Assembly: GCA_947463325.1 (NCBI GenBank)
Contig: CANHQT010000003.1
Span: 1 to 64,000 of the forward strand
Direction of reading: 5' to 3'
Source of the DNA: Sphingomonadaceae bacterium
Lineage (GTDB): Bacteria; Pseudomonadota; Alphaproteobacteria; Sphingomonadales; Sphingomonadaceae
Length of the DNA stretch: 64,000 bases
Part shown: one piece after another, positions 16,835-25,597 of the stretch
Numbering within the stretch: position 1 is the first letter of the stretch
Layout: the number at the start of each line of letters is the position of its first letter
Notes under the pieces: model-generated
What the model was told of the DNA's origin: nothing
Databases searched by the model: none
The model's input: only the letters and a program-made list of their open reading frames with translations
Program-made: the position numbers and the translations under genes

Positions 16835-18157
16835 CTATGCGATGTTAAGAATGGTGTTGATCACGTCATCAGCGGTCTTCAGGATCCTCGCTGCGGCATT
16901 ATATGCCTGCTGGTAGCGCATCAGATCCGCCGCTTCCCGATCAAGGTCGACGCCGCTCAATTCAGCCCGCTTGAGTGTCGCAGCCTCCAGTGTGGCATCG
17001 AGCAGCTTTGCCTGCGCCCGCGCAGAGGCAGTGGTCATGCTGTGGCCGCCCGCAATTTCCGTCCACCGGGCTTCAAAGCCTGCAGAGGCGCGGTTTCCGA
17101 TCAGCGCGAGCAGATTGCCGTTCGCCTGTCCATTGCCCTGCATGGGTAAAGCCCCGTCGAGCCCCGGTGCAGTTTCAAGTTCGCTGGCGCTTGCCCCGCT
17201 CAACAAAGTGCTGCCCGGCTGGCCTGTGCTCGTCAGCCCCTGGGCCGACCACATGTTGACGTGGGTGGCAAAATCGTCCGCCAGCTGATCGATCTCGGCG
17301 ATACGCAACTCCGCCGTCCGTGCAGCAAGCAGCATCCCGGCAATGCTGCCGCCCGCTGCCGAAAAGGTCATCGTCCCGGCGTCGGACGTGGCCCTGATAA
17401 CAGCACCGGGCTGGCCGCGTTCGAGCGTTAGCACAGACGGTTTGACACCATCGAGCAGGGCCACCGAGGATTGGGCTGCCTCTATGCGAACCATGCCGTT
17501 TTCGGCGAAGGTCGTGGTGACGGCGAGCCTAGAACTCAACCCGTCGAGGAGCCTGTCCCGTTCATCGAGCAGGGATGCGTGGGCCGCCGATCCCGGCCGT
17601 TCGCGCTGGATCCGGCCGTTGACCAACGCAAGATTGGCGAGCTCCTCATTCGCCGCCGAGCGCTGGGCTTCAGCAGCGTCCATCAGCTCTGCTGCCGTCT
17701 GCGAGACGGCGGAGGCGGTTGTACGGAACTGCCGCGCCGCTTCGGCCAAACTGTCCCGAAAAATTCTTTGAGAGGCCACGGACGATGGCTGAGCGGCGAG
17801 CGACTGGGCAGCATCGTAAAAGCGGCCGATCGATGTACCAATCCCGTCCTTGAGCAGGTCCAAGGACTGTTCGATCCGCGTCAGGCCGTCACTGCGGCTG
17901 TTGGCCGTGGCGGCCTCGCTGGTCTGTCGGCGGACGTTTTCGGAGAGGTAGGCATCATATTGCCGGGTCACCGCGGTCGTGACGACGCCGTTGAAGCGCG
18001 GCAGGTTTCGATCCCCGCCGGGGGGCAATTCAGCAAGACTGGTTGTCCGGCGCACATAGCCGGGCGTCTGGCTGTTGGCGACATTGCTGCTCACCGTGGC
18101 CAGAGCGGTCTGATAGGCCTTAATGGCCGAAGCGCCGATGGAGGCGAGGCCGCTCAC
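16835..18157 (-). CDS. flgK: Flagellar hook-associated protein FlgK
   Basis: A 440-residue hook-associated protein 1. The N-terminal S-S-N-V-A-N-S-Q-T-P-G-Y-V-R-R is the rod/hook-family consensus in the FlgK version. The body is coiled coil (about 90-200), and the C-terminus ends L-M-R-Y-Q-Q-A-Y-N-A-A-A-R-I-L-K, the family tail. It is shorter than the roughly 550-residue E. coli protein, so the variable middle is reduced. Its start overlaps the flgJ stop by 4 bases. Confidence 0.93.
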   Translation of the reverse strand: MSGLASIGASAIKAYQTALATVSSNVANSQTPGYVRRTTSLAELPPGGDRNLPRFNGVVTTAVTRQYDAYLSENVRRQTSEAATANSRSDGLTRIEQSLDLLKDGIGTSIGRFYDAAQSLAAQPSSVASQRIFRDSLAEAARQFRTTASAVSQTAAELMDAAEAQRSAANEELANLALVNGRIQRERPGSAAHASLLDERDRLLDGLSSRLAVTTTFAENGMVRIEAAQSSVALLDGVKPSVLTLERGQPGAVIRATSDAGTMTFSAAGGSIAGMLLAARTAELRIAEIDQLADDFATHVNMWSAQGLTSTGQPGSTLLSGASASELETAPGLDGALPMQGNGQANGNLLALIGNRASAGFEARWTEIAGGHSMTTASARAQAKLLDATLEAATLKRAELSGVDLDREAADLMRYQQAYNAAARILKTADDVINTILNIA

Positions 18158-18444
18158 CGTGACTTTGCTCCGTCCACGAACTGGCGTTGCAGCATTTCTG
18201 CGATGCCGAACGCATGGTCCTTTGCCATCTGATCGGCGATGGCGTCGAAATGCATGGCCTGGAATTGGAGTGTGGTCGAACTGGACAGAAGGTCATCGCC
18301 CATCCCCGCTTGCCGCATGGATGACAGCATCTGGCGCAGGAAGATGGCTTCGAAGGCATCGGCCGCTTGCCGCAGCTCTTCTGCCCGATCCGGCGCGGCG
18401 CGCCCGAGCCCCGACGCCGGCATCGCAGGGTTGATCGTCGTCAT
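18154..18444 (-). CDS. flgJ: Rod-binding protein FlgJ, scaffold domain only
   Basis: A 96-residue protein equal to the N-terminal rod-capping domain of FlgJ. R-Q-A-A-D-A-F-E-A-I-F-L-R-Q-M-L-S-S-M-R is the signature, followed by MHFDAIADQMAKDHAFGIAEML. The C-terminal glucosaminidase domain of enterobacterial FlgJ is absent. A separate lytic transglycosylase gene at 25946 probably supplies that activity. There is no Sec signal, as expected for a type III-exported protein. It overlaps both flgI and flgK by 4 bases. Confidence 0.9.
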   Translation of the reverse strand: MTTINPAMPASGLGRAAPDRAEELRQAADAFEAIFLRQMLSSMRQAGMGDDLLSSSTTLQFQAMHFDAIADQMAKDHAFGIAEMLQRQFVDGAKSR

Positions 18445-19544
18445 AGAATCTCCAGTTCGGCTCTCAGCGCACCCGCCTGCTTGAGTGCTTCGAGGATCGC
18501 TATGAGATCAGACGGGCCTGCGCCGATTTGATTAACTGCATCGACAATTTCGGACAGCGACGCGGAAGGCCTGAGTTCGAACATCGGGGCCCGCGATTCC
18601 GTCGCTTCGATACTGCTCCGCTGCTCGGTTTCAGTAGTGCCCTGAGAAAATGGTGCCGGCTGGACTACGAGCGGCTGTTCGGTCACCATCACCGTCAACC
18701 TGCCATGGCTGACAGCGGCGCGCTCAATCCGGACCGCACCATTGATGACTACGGTGCCCGTGCGCGAGTTGACGATGACCCGTGCCGGCGCCTCGGCCGG
18801 CGTCACCATGATATTCTCAATGCGGCTCATCAATGCCGTGCGGGCCGCAGCGCCGGGCTCGGCGTTGATCATGATTGAGACACCGTCGATCGCCGTGGCA
18901 ATGCTGCCCCCCATTTCCGCATTGATGGCAGCCGCGATGAGGTTAGCTGTCGTGAGATCGTCGGAGGAGAGGTTGAAGAAGATCTGCGGGCTGGTCGCGA
19001 AATCAGCATTGACCTCCCGCTCGACGGTTGCGCCTGCCGGGATGCGGCCCGCCGACGGAATGTTGACCGTCAGCTGCGACCCATCCGCCGCCGACACCCC
19101 CAGTCCACCGACAACCAGACTGCCCTGCGCCATGGCATAGATGGCGCCATCCGCACCCTGCAGCGGAGTGAGGATCAGCGTGCCGCCCCGGAGGCTCCGG
19201 GCGCGCCCGATGGCGGACACAGTGACATCAAGCTGTTGGCCCGGCTTGGCAAAGGGCGGGAGCTCGGCAGTGATCATCACCGCGGCACTATTGCGCAGCG
19301 CGGGGTTGACGCCCGGTGGCAGCGTGACCCCGAACCGCGAGGCAATGCCGCTCATCCCTTGCGTTGCATATGCAAGATTATCATCGCCCGTCCCGGCCAG
19401 ACCGACGACGATGCCATAGCCGACCAGTTGGTTGGGACGAACGCCCTGGAATGTCCCGAGATCCTTGATCCGGGATGCCTGGGCCGGCGCAGTGGCGGTC
19501 ATGGCCAGCACGACCGTCACCATGAGCATGATGATCCGTATCAC
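18441..19544 (-). CDS. flgI: Flagellar P-ring protein FlgI
   Basis: A 367-residue periplasmic P-ring protein. A Sec signal peptide (about 1-23, ending in A-Q-A-S) precedes RIKDLGTFQGVRPNQLVGYG, the near-invariant mature N-terminus. Other family blocks are T-G-D-D-N and the VNIPSAGRIPAGATVERE segment. The ring forms the rod bushing in the peptidoglycan layer. It begins 11 bases after flgH. Confidence 0.95.
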   Translation of the reverse strand: MIRIIMLMVTVVLAMTATAPAQASRIKDLGTFQGVRPNQLVGYGIVVGLAGTGDDNLAYATQGMSGIASRFGVTLPPGVNPALRNSAAVMITAELPPFAKPGQQLDVTVSAIGRARSLRGGTLILTPLQGADGAIYAMAQGSLVVGGLGVSAADGSQLTVNIPSAGRIPAGATVEREVNADFATSPQIFFNLSSDDLTTANLIAAAINAEMGGSIATAIDGVSIMINAEPGAAARTALMSRIENIMVTPAEAPARVIVNSRTGTVVINGAVRIERAAVSHGRLTVMVTEQPLVVQPAPFSQGTTETEQRSSIEATESRAPMFELRPSASLSEIVDAVNQIGAGPSDLIAILEALKQAGALRAELEIL

Positions 19545-19555
19545 GAGACGATCCT

Positions 19556-20236
19556 TCAGAAGGGGCTGATGCGGGTGAAGAAACGCTGGAGCCAGCCTTG
19601 GCGGCTGGCGCGGGCGATTTCGCCGCGACCCGAATAGGCAATCTCGGGGTCGGCCAGACGCGTCGAGAGCACGCGGTTGTCAGCGGCAATGTCCGCAACC
19701 CGCACAATGCCGGACACAGTGATTGTTTCATCGGAGCGGTTGATACGGATGTTCTTTTCACCGCGGATCAACAGGTTGCCATTGGTCATCACGCCGATGA
19801 CATGGGCAGTAATTTCGCCGGACAGCTCGTTCGACTGGGCGCTTGCCCCACGTCCGGCAAAGCTGGTGTCGGCACTCGCCTGTGTATCGCTCGGGCTGAA
19901 CAGCGAAAGCGGCCCAGTGGCGGGCGGCGTCAGGCCGATCCCGCCTTCCCGCTCGATGCCGCTTGAGTTGGTGACCGCGCCCTGTGTCCGTTCCGCGAGG
20001 ACAATGGTGATGACATCGCCGATGGTAGTGGCGCGCTGGCCATTGGTGAGCTGCGAATAGGGTAGCCCTGCCTGAAAGATCGATCCGCTCGGCCCACGGC
20101 CAGCGGCATGCGGCGCGGGTGCCGCCGGGACGGCATGCCCCACCGTCGCCGTCGGGTCCCCATCCTGCCCCATGGCGGGCGAGGCTCCGACAACGCACAA
20201 TGCCGCGAAGGCAGCAGACATCAGGAATAGGCGCAT
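19556..20236 (-). CDS. flgH: Flagellar L-ring protein FlgH
   Basis: A 226-residue outer-membrane L-ring protein. The core D-V-I-T-I-V-L-A-E-R-T-Q-G with downstream ELSGEITAHVIGVMTNGNLLIRGEK and VSGIVRVADI is the FlgH signature. The N-terminus has a Sec-type signal (to about A-M-G-Q), but its only early cysteine (FAALC) does not form a canonical lipobox, unlike the lipoprotein FlgH of E. coli. The ATG at 20236 overlaps the flgG stop by one base. Confidence 0.93.
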   Translation of the reverse strand: MRLFLMSAAFAALCVVGASPAMGQDGDPTATVGHAVPAAPAPHAAGRGPSGSIFQAGLPYSQLTNGQRATTIGDVITIVLAERTQGAVTNSSGIEREGGIGLTPPATGPLSLFSPSDTQASADTSFAGRGASAQSNELSGEITAHVIGVMTNGNLLIRGEKNIRINRSDETITVSGIVRVADIAADNRVLSTRLADPEIAYSGRGEIARASRQGWLQRFFTRISPF

Positions 20237-21024
20237 CACAGTTGCTGATTGGCCGTGCGCAGCATCTCGTCCGTTGACGAGATCATCTTCGAGTTCACCT
20301 CGTAGGCGCGCTGGGTTTCAATCATATCGACCAGTTCCTGGACGATGTTGACGTTGGACCCCTCCAAAAAGCCTTGGCGGAGGCTGCCGCGACCTTCGCT
20401 TCCCGCCGCGCCAGTCTGCGGCGTGCCGCTGGCCGCCGTTTCAGTGTAGAGGTTGCCGCCGATCGCCTGCAGGCCGGCGCTATTGGCAAAGCGGGCAAGC
20501 TCGATCTGTCCGACCTCTACCGGCTCCGCCTGTCCAGCCACCGACGCCGTGACGGTACCGTCCGGTGCTATGGTAATGCCCTGTGCGCCTTCGGGAATCT
20601 GAAGCGCCGGTTGCAGCGGCGCGCCATCCGCCGTGACGATGGCCCCCTCGGACGAGAGGTGGAAGTTGCCGGCACGCGTATAAGCGGTGGTGCCATCAGG
20701 CCGTTCGACCTGGAAAAAGCCGTCGCCCTCGATCGCCAGATCCAGAGGATTGTCCGTGGTTGCCAGTGTGCCGGCAGACATGATGCGGCCGGTGCCGGAT
20801 ACGGCGACGCCGGTGCCCAGGTTGAGCCCGATCGCATAGCGGTTGTCGCCGCCCGAGCTCGCGCCCGCAGCGGTGATCTGCTGATAGGCAAGCGTCTGAA
20901 ACTCGGCACGGTCGCGCTTAAACCCGGTCGTGTTCACATTGGCCAGATTGTTGGCGATGACCCGCATGCGCTCCGATTGCGCATCGAGACCGGTGCGAGC
21001 GACCTGAAGTGGGGCGTATGTCAT
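20236..21024 (-). CDS. flgG: Distal rod protein FlgG
   Basis: A 262-residue distal rod protein. The N-terminal block A-N-N-L-A-N-V-N-T-T-G-F-K-R and the L-D-L-A-I-E-G-D-G-F-F-Q-V segment (about 90-105) are diagnostic. The C-terminal coil reads S-N-V-N-I-V-Q-E-L-V-D-M-I-E-T-Q-R-A-Y-E. Length equals the usual 260. It is exported by the flagellar type III apparatus and crosses the periplasm within the P- and L-rings. Confidence 0.96.
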   Translation of the reverse strand: MTYAPLQVARTGLDAQSERMRVIANNLANVNTTGFKRDRAEFQTLAYQQITAAGASSGGDNRYAIGLNLGTGVAVSGTGRIMSAGTLATTDNPLDLAIEGDGFFQVERPDGTTAYTRAGNFHLSSEGAIVTADGAPLQPALQIPEGAQGITIAPDGTVTASVAGQAEPVEVGQIELARFANSAGLQAIGGNLYTETAASGTPQTGAAGSEGRGSLRQGFLEGSNVNIVQELVDMIETQRAYEVNSKMISSTDEMLRTANQQL

Positions 21025-21048
21025 TCAGCTTTCTCCTTCGGACTGAAT

Positions 21049-21792
21049 TTAGCTCGGCAGTCGCATCAGCTCACTCGACGCAGCCGCGAGGTCACGTGCG
21101 GTGGTGATGAGCTTCATCTGGGTGTCCCAAGACCGGCTGGCCTCGATCATGTCGACCAGAGCGTCGGTTGCCGTGATGTTGGCAGCTTCGATTGATCCGC
21201 TGACGAGCCGGCCGTTGACCGCAGCGGGCAAGACTCCGCCATCACGCACACGAAGCAGATTGTCCGTGCCTTTCACGACATCGCTGCCGCGTGGACTGGC
21301 AAGTTTCATCCGGTCGACCAGCTGCGGCGTGTTCGGATCGCCCCCTGGCGGCACGATCCAGATGGCACCTGCCTCGTCTATTCGCATCGATTCTGCGGGC
21401 GGGAGCGTGATCGGTCCCTGCTGGCCAATCAACGGGTGCCCGTCCCCCGTGGTTAGCAGACCATTTTCTGCCACCTGCAGGTCGCCGCGGCGGGTATATG
21501 CCTCCTGACCGTCCGACGCCTGCACCGTGAGGACAGCATCGCCATAGAGCGCGACATCCAGCGCGCGGCCGGTTTCAACTATCCGGCCAGCAGTCATGTC
21601 CGCTCCGAGCACCTCTTGGCTGGAGAAGGCACGCGAATCGAGGCCGGGGCCATTGAGCCACATCGACTGGGCGACGGACATGTCCGCCCGGAATCCGGCC
21701 GTGTTGACGTTGGCCAGATTGTGGGCGGTGCTCGTCTGCCGCAGCATCGCGCTGCGCATGGCAGAGAGTGCGGTATGTACCAGCCTGTCCAT
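21049..21792 (-). CDS. flgF: Proximal rod protein FlgF
   Basis: A 247-residue rod protein of the flagellar basal-body rod family. A-H-N-L-A-N-V-N-T-A-G-F-R-A is the N-terminal signature, R-A-L-D-V-A-L-Y-G-D-A the mid domain, and SIEAANITATDALVDMIEAS the C-terminal coil. The order flgE-flgF-flgG and the short 16- and 24-base gaps support the assignment over another rod paralogue. Confidence 0.94.
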   Translation of the reverse strand: MDRLVHTALSAMRSAMLRQTSTAHNLANVNTAGFRADMSVAQSMWLNGPGLDSRAFSSQEVLGADMTAGRIVETGRALDVALYGDAVLTVQASDGQEAYTRRGDLQVAENGLLTTGDGHPLIGQQGPITLPPAESMRIDEAGAIWIVPPGGDPNTPQLVDRMKLASPRGSDVVKGTDNLLRVRDGGVLPAAVNGRLVSGSIEAANITATDALVDMIEASRSWDTQMKLITTARDLAAASSELMRLPS

Positions 21793-21808
21793 CAGCGATT
21801 ACCCTTCA

Positions 21809-23080
21809 TCAGCTGCGCAGATTGATGACCGACTGGGTCATCTGGTTGGCCGTATCGAGTGCCTTGGCATTGGCCTGGAAATTGCGCTGGGCGGAGATCA
21901 GGGCCACCAGTTCCTCGGTCAGATCGACATTGGCCTGTTCCAGCATTCCGGTGCGGATGTCGCCCAATCCGGCTTCGCCCGCAGTGCCAAGCAAGGGAAC
22001 TCCGCTGTCGTTGGTTGCAGTCCAGCGCGCGTCGCCCTGTCGCTTCAAGCCATCGGGATTGGTGAATTCAGCAAGCGCGAGACGCCCGAGGAACTGGGTG
22101 GTGCCATCGGCGAAATTGGCGGTGATCAGGCCATCCGAGCCGATCGAGAAGTCGGAAAGGGCAGCCGGTGAAATCCCGTCCTGCGTGATTCCACTGACAG
22201 TGAATGCCCCGCCATTTACCTGCGTGCCGGCACTGAAGGTCAGCGAGATGTCGAGAGGGCTGGACGCGCCCGGCGGCATAAGCTGATCCAGCGCCACCGC
22301 GCCGGTCGGCGATGTAAGCATTCCATTCGAACCGAAAGCCAGGTTGATGGGCGTCGACGTCGCGGACTGGCCGCCGATATAGACACGCGCCGTCCAGCTG
22401 TCGGCAGGATCCCCCGCCGTGGTCGACGTTTCATTGACGAAATAAATGGTCGCCGGAATCGCCCTGCCAGTGCTGTCGAACACCCGCGTCTGCTGCGAGA
22501 AATTGTAGCTGTTCGGATCAGTCGGGCTGAACTGGTAGGGATAGGATGGGGAATAGGCCGACCGCAGGGCAGGCCGATCGACGGTACGGGGAAGATTGGC
22601 GACAAGCGACAGCTGTGCCGTGGCCCGAGGCTCGCCAGACGTGGTCGGCAACTGCAGGCTCGTGGCAGCGCCAACGCCGGTCGCGGATGTTGCCCCGGCG
22701 GAGTCCACCGGAAGGACCTGCATATAGCCCCCACTGGAGTCGACGAGAAAGCGCTGGGCATTCATGGCGAGCGCGCCGTTGCGGCTGAACAGCAGTTGGC
22801 CGCCGTTCGATTCCGAGCGCGACATGAAAAAGCCGTTGCCGCTGATCGCCAAGTCCAGGCTGCGGTTGGATAGCTCGAAACCGCCCTGCGTGAACTGCTG
22901 GGAAATCGACTGGACCTGCGTTCCCAGCCCCGGCGAGCTCTGTGACGGCGGCATGATGTCGCCAAAGTTGACGCGCGAGCGCTTGAAGCCGGTGGTGCCT
23001 ACGTTGGCAACATTGTTCGAGACAGTGGCCAATTCGGTCTGGGCGCCGCGCAGGCCGGACAGTGATGTGAAGAAGGACAT
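21809..23080 (-). CDS. flgE: Flagellar hook protein FlgE
   Basis: A 423-residue hook subunit. It opens with FFTSLSGLRGAQTEL and S-N-N-V-A-N-V-G-T-T-G-F-K-R-S, has the LDLAISGNGFFM segment, a long variable beta-rich centre, and closes with the VDLTEELVALISAQRNFQANAK coil typical of hook proteins. It assembles outside the cell under the FlgD cap to a length set by FliK. GGAGAGA lies just before the ATG; flgD precedes by 24 bases. Confidence 0.96.
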   Translation of the reverse strand: MSFFTSLSGLRGAQTELATVSNNVANVGTTGFKRSRVNFGDIMPPSQSSPGLGTQVQSISQQFTQGGFELSNRSLDLAISGNGFFMSRSESNGGQLLFSRNGALAMNAQRFLVDSSGGYMQVLPVDSAGATSATGVGAATSLQLPTTSGEPRATAQLSLVANLPRTVDRPALRSAYSPSYPYQFSPTDPNSYNFSQQTRVFDSTGRAIPATIYFVNETSTTAGDPADSWTARVYIGGQSATSTPINLAFGSNGMLTSPTGAVALDQLMPPGASSPLDISLTFSAGTQVNGGAFTVSGITQDGISPAALSDFSIGSDGLITANFADGTTQFLGRLALAEFTNPDGLKRQGDARWTATNDSGVPLLGTAGEAGLGDIRTGMLEQANVDLTEELVALISAQRNFQANAKALDTANQMTQSVINLRS

Positions 23081-23104
23081 GGGGTCTCTCCGCTTTGAAA
23101 GGGG

Positions 23105-23740
23105 TCAACCAAGCCGCTGGACAGCTTGGGGAGCATAATTGCCGTTGGTGGTAAGAACGCCGGGGCTGGCGCTACCGGGATCGCGCACGGCAATGACCGA
23201 AGCCCAGATACGTGGGCTGGCATCCAGCGGGACGCCGTTCTGGCGCAGCTGGACGGTAACCGGAGCCGTCAGGGCGGGCGGTTGCCAACCGAAGGTCGCA
23301 TGGCCAGTGGCATCGGCAGCGATAGGCTGTTCCGACATCAGCTTGCCAGCGCCATCGAGAAAGGCGATCGAAAGTCCGGTCGCGCCAGCGGGTGCCGATA
23401 CTTCGCCCCGGATATAGCCATCGGCCATCGGCATGGCAGTCCGGCTTTCCACCAGCGCAGACTTGCCGATCCATCCCGACAAATCGGCGTTGCGGCCCTG
23501 GGCCAGCATGGCGGCAATGCTGCCGAGCGACTGGTTGATCTCGGCAATACCAGTCACCTGGGAGAACTGCGCCATCTGCGCGATCATCTGGGTGTTGTCC
23601 GTCGGATTGAACGGATCCTGCGTCTGCAGCTGGGTGGTGAGGAGGCGGAGAAAATCCGCCTGGCCGAGTGTACGGGGACGGTCCGGTGACCGGCCGTCGG
23701 CCGAGGCGGGGACGCCCGGCGTGATGGATGTGACGGTCAC
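23105..23740 (-). CDS. flgD: Hook-capping protein FlgD
   Basis: A 211-residue hook cap. LGQADFLRLLTTQLQTQDP followed by N-P-T-D-N-T-Q-M-I-A-Q-M-A-Q-F-S is the conserved N-terminal block, and a FlgD Ig-like/Tudor region follows (about 85-190). It caps the growing hook and is replaced by FlgK. The start overlaps the flgC stop by 4 bases. Confidence 0.95.
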   Translation of the reverse strand: MTVTSITPGVPASADGRSPDRPRTLGQADFLRLLTTQLQTQDPFNPTDNTQMIAQMAQFSQVTGIAEINQSLGSIAAMLAQGRNADLSGWIGKSALVESRTAMPMADGYIRGEVSAPAGATGLSIAFLDGAGKLMSEQPIAADATGHATFGWQPPALTAPVTVQLRQNGVPLDASPRIWASVIAVRDPGSASPGVLTTNGNYAPQAVQRLG

Positions 23741-24141
23741 TGGCCGATCCTCAGCGTATCAAGGGTGAGGGTCTTGGCGGTCTGCAGGACCTGCACATTG
23801 TCCTGATACTGGCGGGCGGCCTCGACCATGTCGATGAGCTCCGCCGACGTATCCACAGCCGCATCCCAAACATAGCCATTCGCATCGGCCATCGGATGGC
23901 TCGGATCATGGCGGCGGGCGGGCGCGACAGTGCTGTTGTCGATGCGATCGACGACCACGGTTGCCACGCCGGGTCGATCCTCGACTGTACGGAAAACCGG
24001 ACGCAGCGACCGGTAGGCTCCGCCTTCCGAACCTGCCACCGTACCGGCATTCGCGAGATTGGACGCGACGGTATTCAAACGTACCAACTGCGCCGACATG
24101 GCACGACCCGAAATCTCGAAGACGTTCATGCTCATCATCAT
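23737..24141 (-). CDS. flgC: Proximal rod protein FlgC
   Basis: A 134-residue rod protein. NVFEISGRAMSAQLVRLNTVA with S-N-L-A-N-A-G-T is the N-terminal rod motif, and AELIDMVEAARQYQDNVQVL the C-terminal coil. Three tandem ATGs (24141, 24138, 24135) follow GGGAG; the first gives a 4-base ATGA overlap with flgB, the later ones a better ribosome spacing. Part of the flgBCDEFGHIJKL operon. Confidence 0.93.
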   Translation of the reverse strand: MMMSMNVFEISGRAMSAQLVRLNTVASNLANAGTVAGSEGGAYRSLRPVFRTVEDRPGVATVVVDRIDNSTVAPARRHDPSHPMADANGYVWDAAVDTSAELIDMVEAARQYQDNVQVLQTAKTLTLDTLRIGQ

Positions 24142-24491
24142 TCTCCCTTCAGGGCGCGCCTGAGTGTTGAAATTCGGCTGTCCAGAAACGCCAGGCTGGC
24201 GCGATACTGGAGGGCATTTTCAGTGAAGAGGGTCTGCTCGGTTGCCAGCTCGACCGTGTTCCCATCGAGCGAGGGCGTGGTCGGCACGCGATAGGAAACC
24301 GAATTCTCGACAGCCGTTCGCATCGACTGCCCCGCGCGCGCAGCATCCAGCGCTGCGGCGAAATCCATGTCGCGCGCTTTATAGCCGGGGGTCGCAGCAT
24401 TCGCGATGTTCGACGCCAGCATCATAAGGCGTTGCGACCGCAACACGAGTGCGGTGCCATGAACTCCGAACAGTCTCTCGTTAGCGCTCAT
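24138..24491 (-). CDS. flgB: Proximal rod protein FlgB
   Basis: A 117-residue proximal rod protein and first gene of the flg operon. RLFGVHGTALVLRSQRLMML with A-S-N-I-A-N-A-A-T-P-G-Y-K-A-R-D is the FlgB signature. The C-terminus reads ALQYRASLAFLDSRISTLRRAL. The ATG at 24491 is preferred over an upstream TTG at 24497. A consensus sigma-54 promoter lies about 63 bases upstream, divergent from the flgA promoter. Confidence 0.94.
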   Translation of the reverse strand: MSANERLFGVHGTALVLRSQRLMMLASNIANAATPGYKARDMDFAAALDAARAGQSMRTAVENSVSYRVPTTPSLDGNTVELATEQTLFTENALQYRASLAFLDSRISTLRRALKGE

Positions 24492-24553
24492 TGCCAATGA
24501 TCCCGATCTCGCCGTCGTGTTTTTGACGGCAGGCCATCATTCCGCTTGTGATA

Positions 24554-24569
24554 TGCATAGGGCGTGCCA
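24554..24569 (-). promoter_or_regulatory. Sigma-54 promoter for flgB operon
   Basis: On the minus strand TGGCACG-CCCT-ATGCA, with GG and GC separated by exactly 10 bases, an almost perfect match to the RpoN consensus TGGCACG-N4-TTGCA. It lies about 65 bases before flgB. Confidence 0.85.
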
Positions 24570-24685
24570 ACCGCTCCTGACGCGCGAGGCACGGCCGGGC
24601 CGATACGGCTGATCTCGCCTAGAAGTGGCCGATTTGGCGCTGTCCAAGCGCAAGCCACAGGATCGCCATCCCCGGCGCCGGCGAC

Positions 24686-24701
24686 TGGCACAGAATATGC
24701 T
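24686..24701 (+). promoter_or_regulatory. Sigma-54 promoter for flgA
   Basis: TGGCACA-GAAT-ATGCT with the GG-N10-GC spacing (GG 24687-24688, GC 24699-24700), 35 bases before the flgA ATG. It is divergent from the flgB sigma-54 promoter in the same 244-bp gap. Confidence 0.8.
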
Positions 24702-24735
24702 TCCATGGCCCTGACAAGCAGATCAGGAGATGGAC

Positions 24736-25251
24736 ATGTCATTTTTGCGACGCTTGAGTATCGCCGGATGCTGCCTGGCTGCGGTCACGGCATCGCCGTC
24801 CTTCGCCCAGCAAGCCGGGTTTCAGGATCTGGATGCACTGGACGCCGTGATTGCAACAGCATTGGGTGCACAGGTCGGTGAGGAGGGCGGCGCCGCCCAC
24901 CGGCTCGACCGCCGCCTGCGGCTCACCAACTGCGCCCAATCCGTCACCGTGTCTGAGCCACGGGCAGGAGCCGTGACGGTGGCCTGCGGCGAGAATGGGT
25001 GGCAACTGCGCGTTGCAGTCCGGCAGGCGAACCGACGCTCGTCTTCGGCGACATCGACAGAAACGGGCGATCCGGTAATCCGCCGCGGCGATGAGGTTCA
25101 GCTCGTGGTCGTGGGTTCCGGTTTCCAGGTTTCCACGCGCGCGATCGCGGACCAGTCGGCGCGAGCGGGAGACCGGGTAAGGATCAGGATCCCCAGCCGG
25201 CCCGCCCCAATTTACGGTATCGTAATGGCCGACGGGCGGGTCAGATTATGA
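24736..25251 (+). CDS. flgA: P-ring assembly chaperone FlgA
   Basis: A 171-residue periplasmic protein with a Sec signal (about 1-22, ending S-F-A-Q) and a C-terminal SAF-type domain. VIRRGDEVQLVVVGSGFQVSTRA and GDRVRIRIPS...YGIVMADGRVRL match FlgA. It escorts FlgI during P-ring assembly. AGGAG (24725-24729) is 6 bases before the ATG at 24736, so the ATG at 24730 is not used. The flgM promoter starts within 5 bases of its stop. Confidence 0.88.
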   Translation: MSFLRRLSIAGCCLAAVTASPSFAQQAGFQDLDALDAVIATALGAQVGEEGGAAHRLDRRLRLTNCAQSVTVSEPRAGAVTVACGENGWQLRVAVRQANRRSSSATSTETGDPVIRRGDEVQLVVVGSGFQVSTRAIADQSARAGDRVRIRIPSRPAPIYGIVMADGRVRL

Positions 25252-25255
25252 CGAT

Positions 25256-25279
25256 TTAAGATTTTCAGAGTTTATCGTT
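25256..25279 (+). promoter_or_regulatory. Candidate sigma-28 promoter for flgM
   Basis: TTAA (25256-25259), 16 bases, CGTT (25276-25279); taking TTTA at 25255 gives a 17-base spacer. It lies 36 bases before flgM. The same two boxes occur before fliC, motA and the fliD unit. Confidence 0.5.
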
Positions 25280-25315
25280 ATCTGATGCATTGGTCCGACA
25301 GAAAGGATGCAGCCA

Positions 25316-25597
25316 ATGGTTGAATCGATCAAACCGCCGAGGGTCGCGGGGACGACGTCGGCCGTCGCAAATCCACCCAAGTCCACCGCTACCGGCACGG
25401 CCCGTGAAACGGTCTACAAGGCCAAGATTGAAAGCCCCGCCGTTGGTTCGATGGCGGAAGCGATCATGTCGCTAGGCCCGCCGATCGACATCGCGAAAGT
25501 CACTGCCGTGCGTGCACAGATCGCACGCGGCGAGTATCGCCTGGATCCGGCAAGCACTACCAGCAAGATGCTGGACGATGGAGGGCTGAAGCCATGA
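25316..25597 (+). CDS. flgM: Anti-sigma-28 factor FlgM
   Basis: A 93-residue protein with a disordered N-terminal half and the FlgM C-terminal sigma-binding helices: P-P-I-D-I-A-K-V-T-A-V-R-A-Q-I-A-R-G-E-Y, then TTSKMLDDGG. It holds FliA inactive until hook completion, when it is secreted. AAAGGA is about 8 bases before the ATG at 25316; another ATG at 25307 overlaps the ribosome site. It is coupled to the next gene by a 4-base overlap. Confidence 0.88.
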   Translation: MVESIKPPRVAGTTSAVANPPKSTATGTARETVYKAKIESPAVGSMAEAIMSLGPPIDIAKVTAVRAQIARGEYRLDPASTTSKMLDDGGLKP

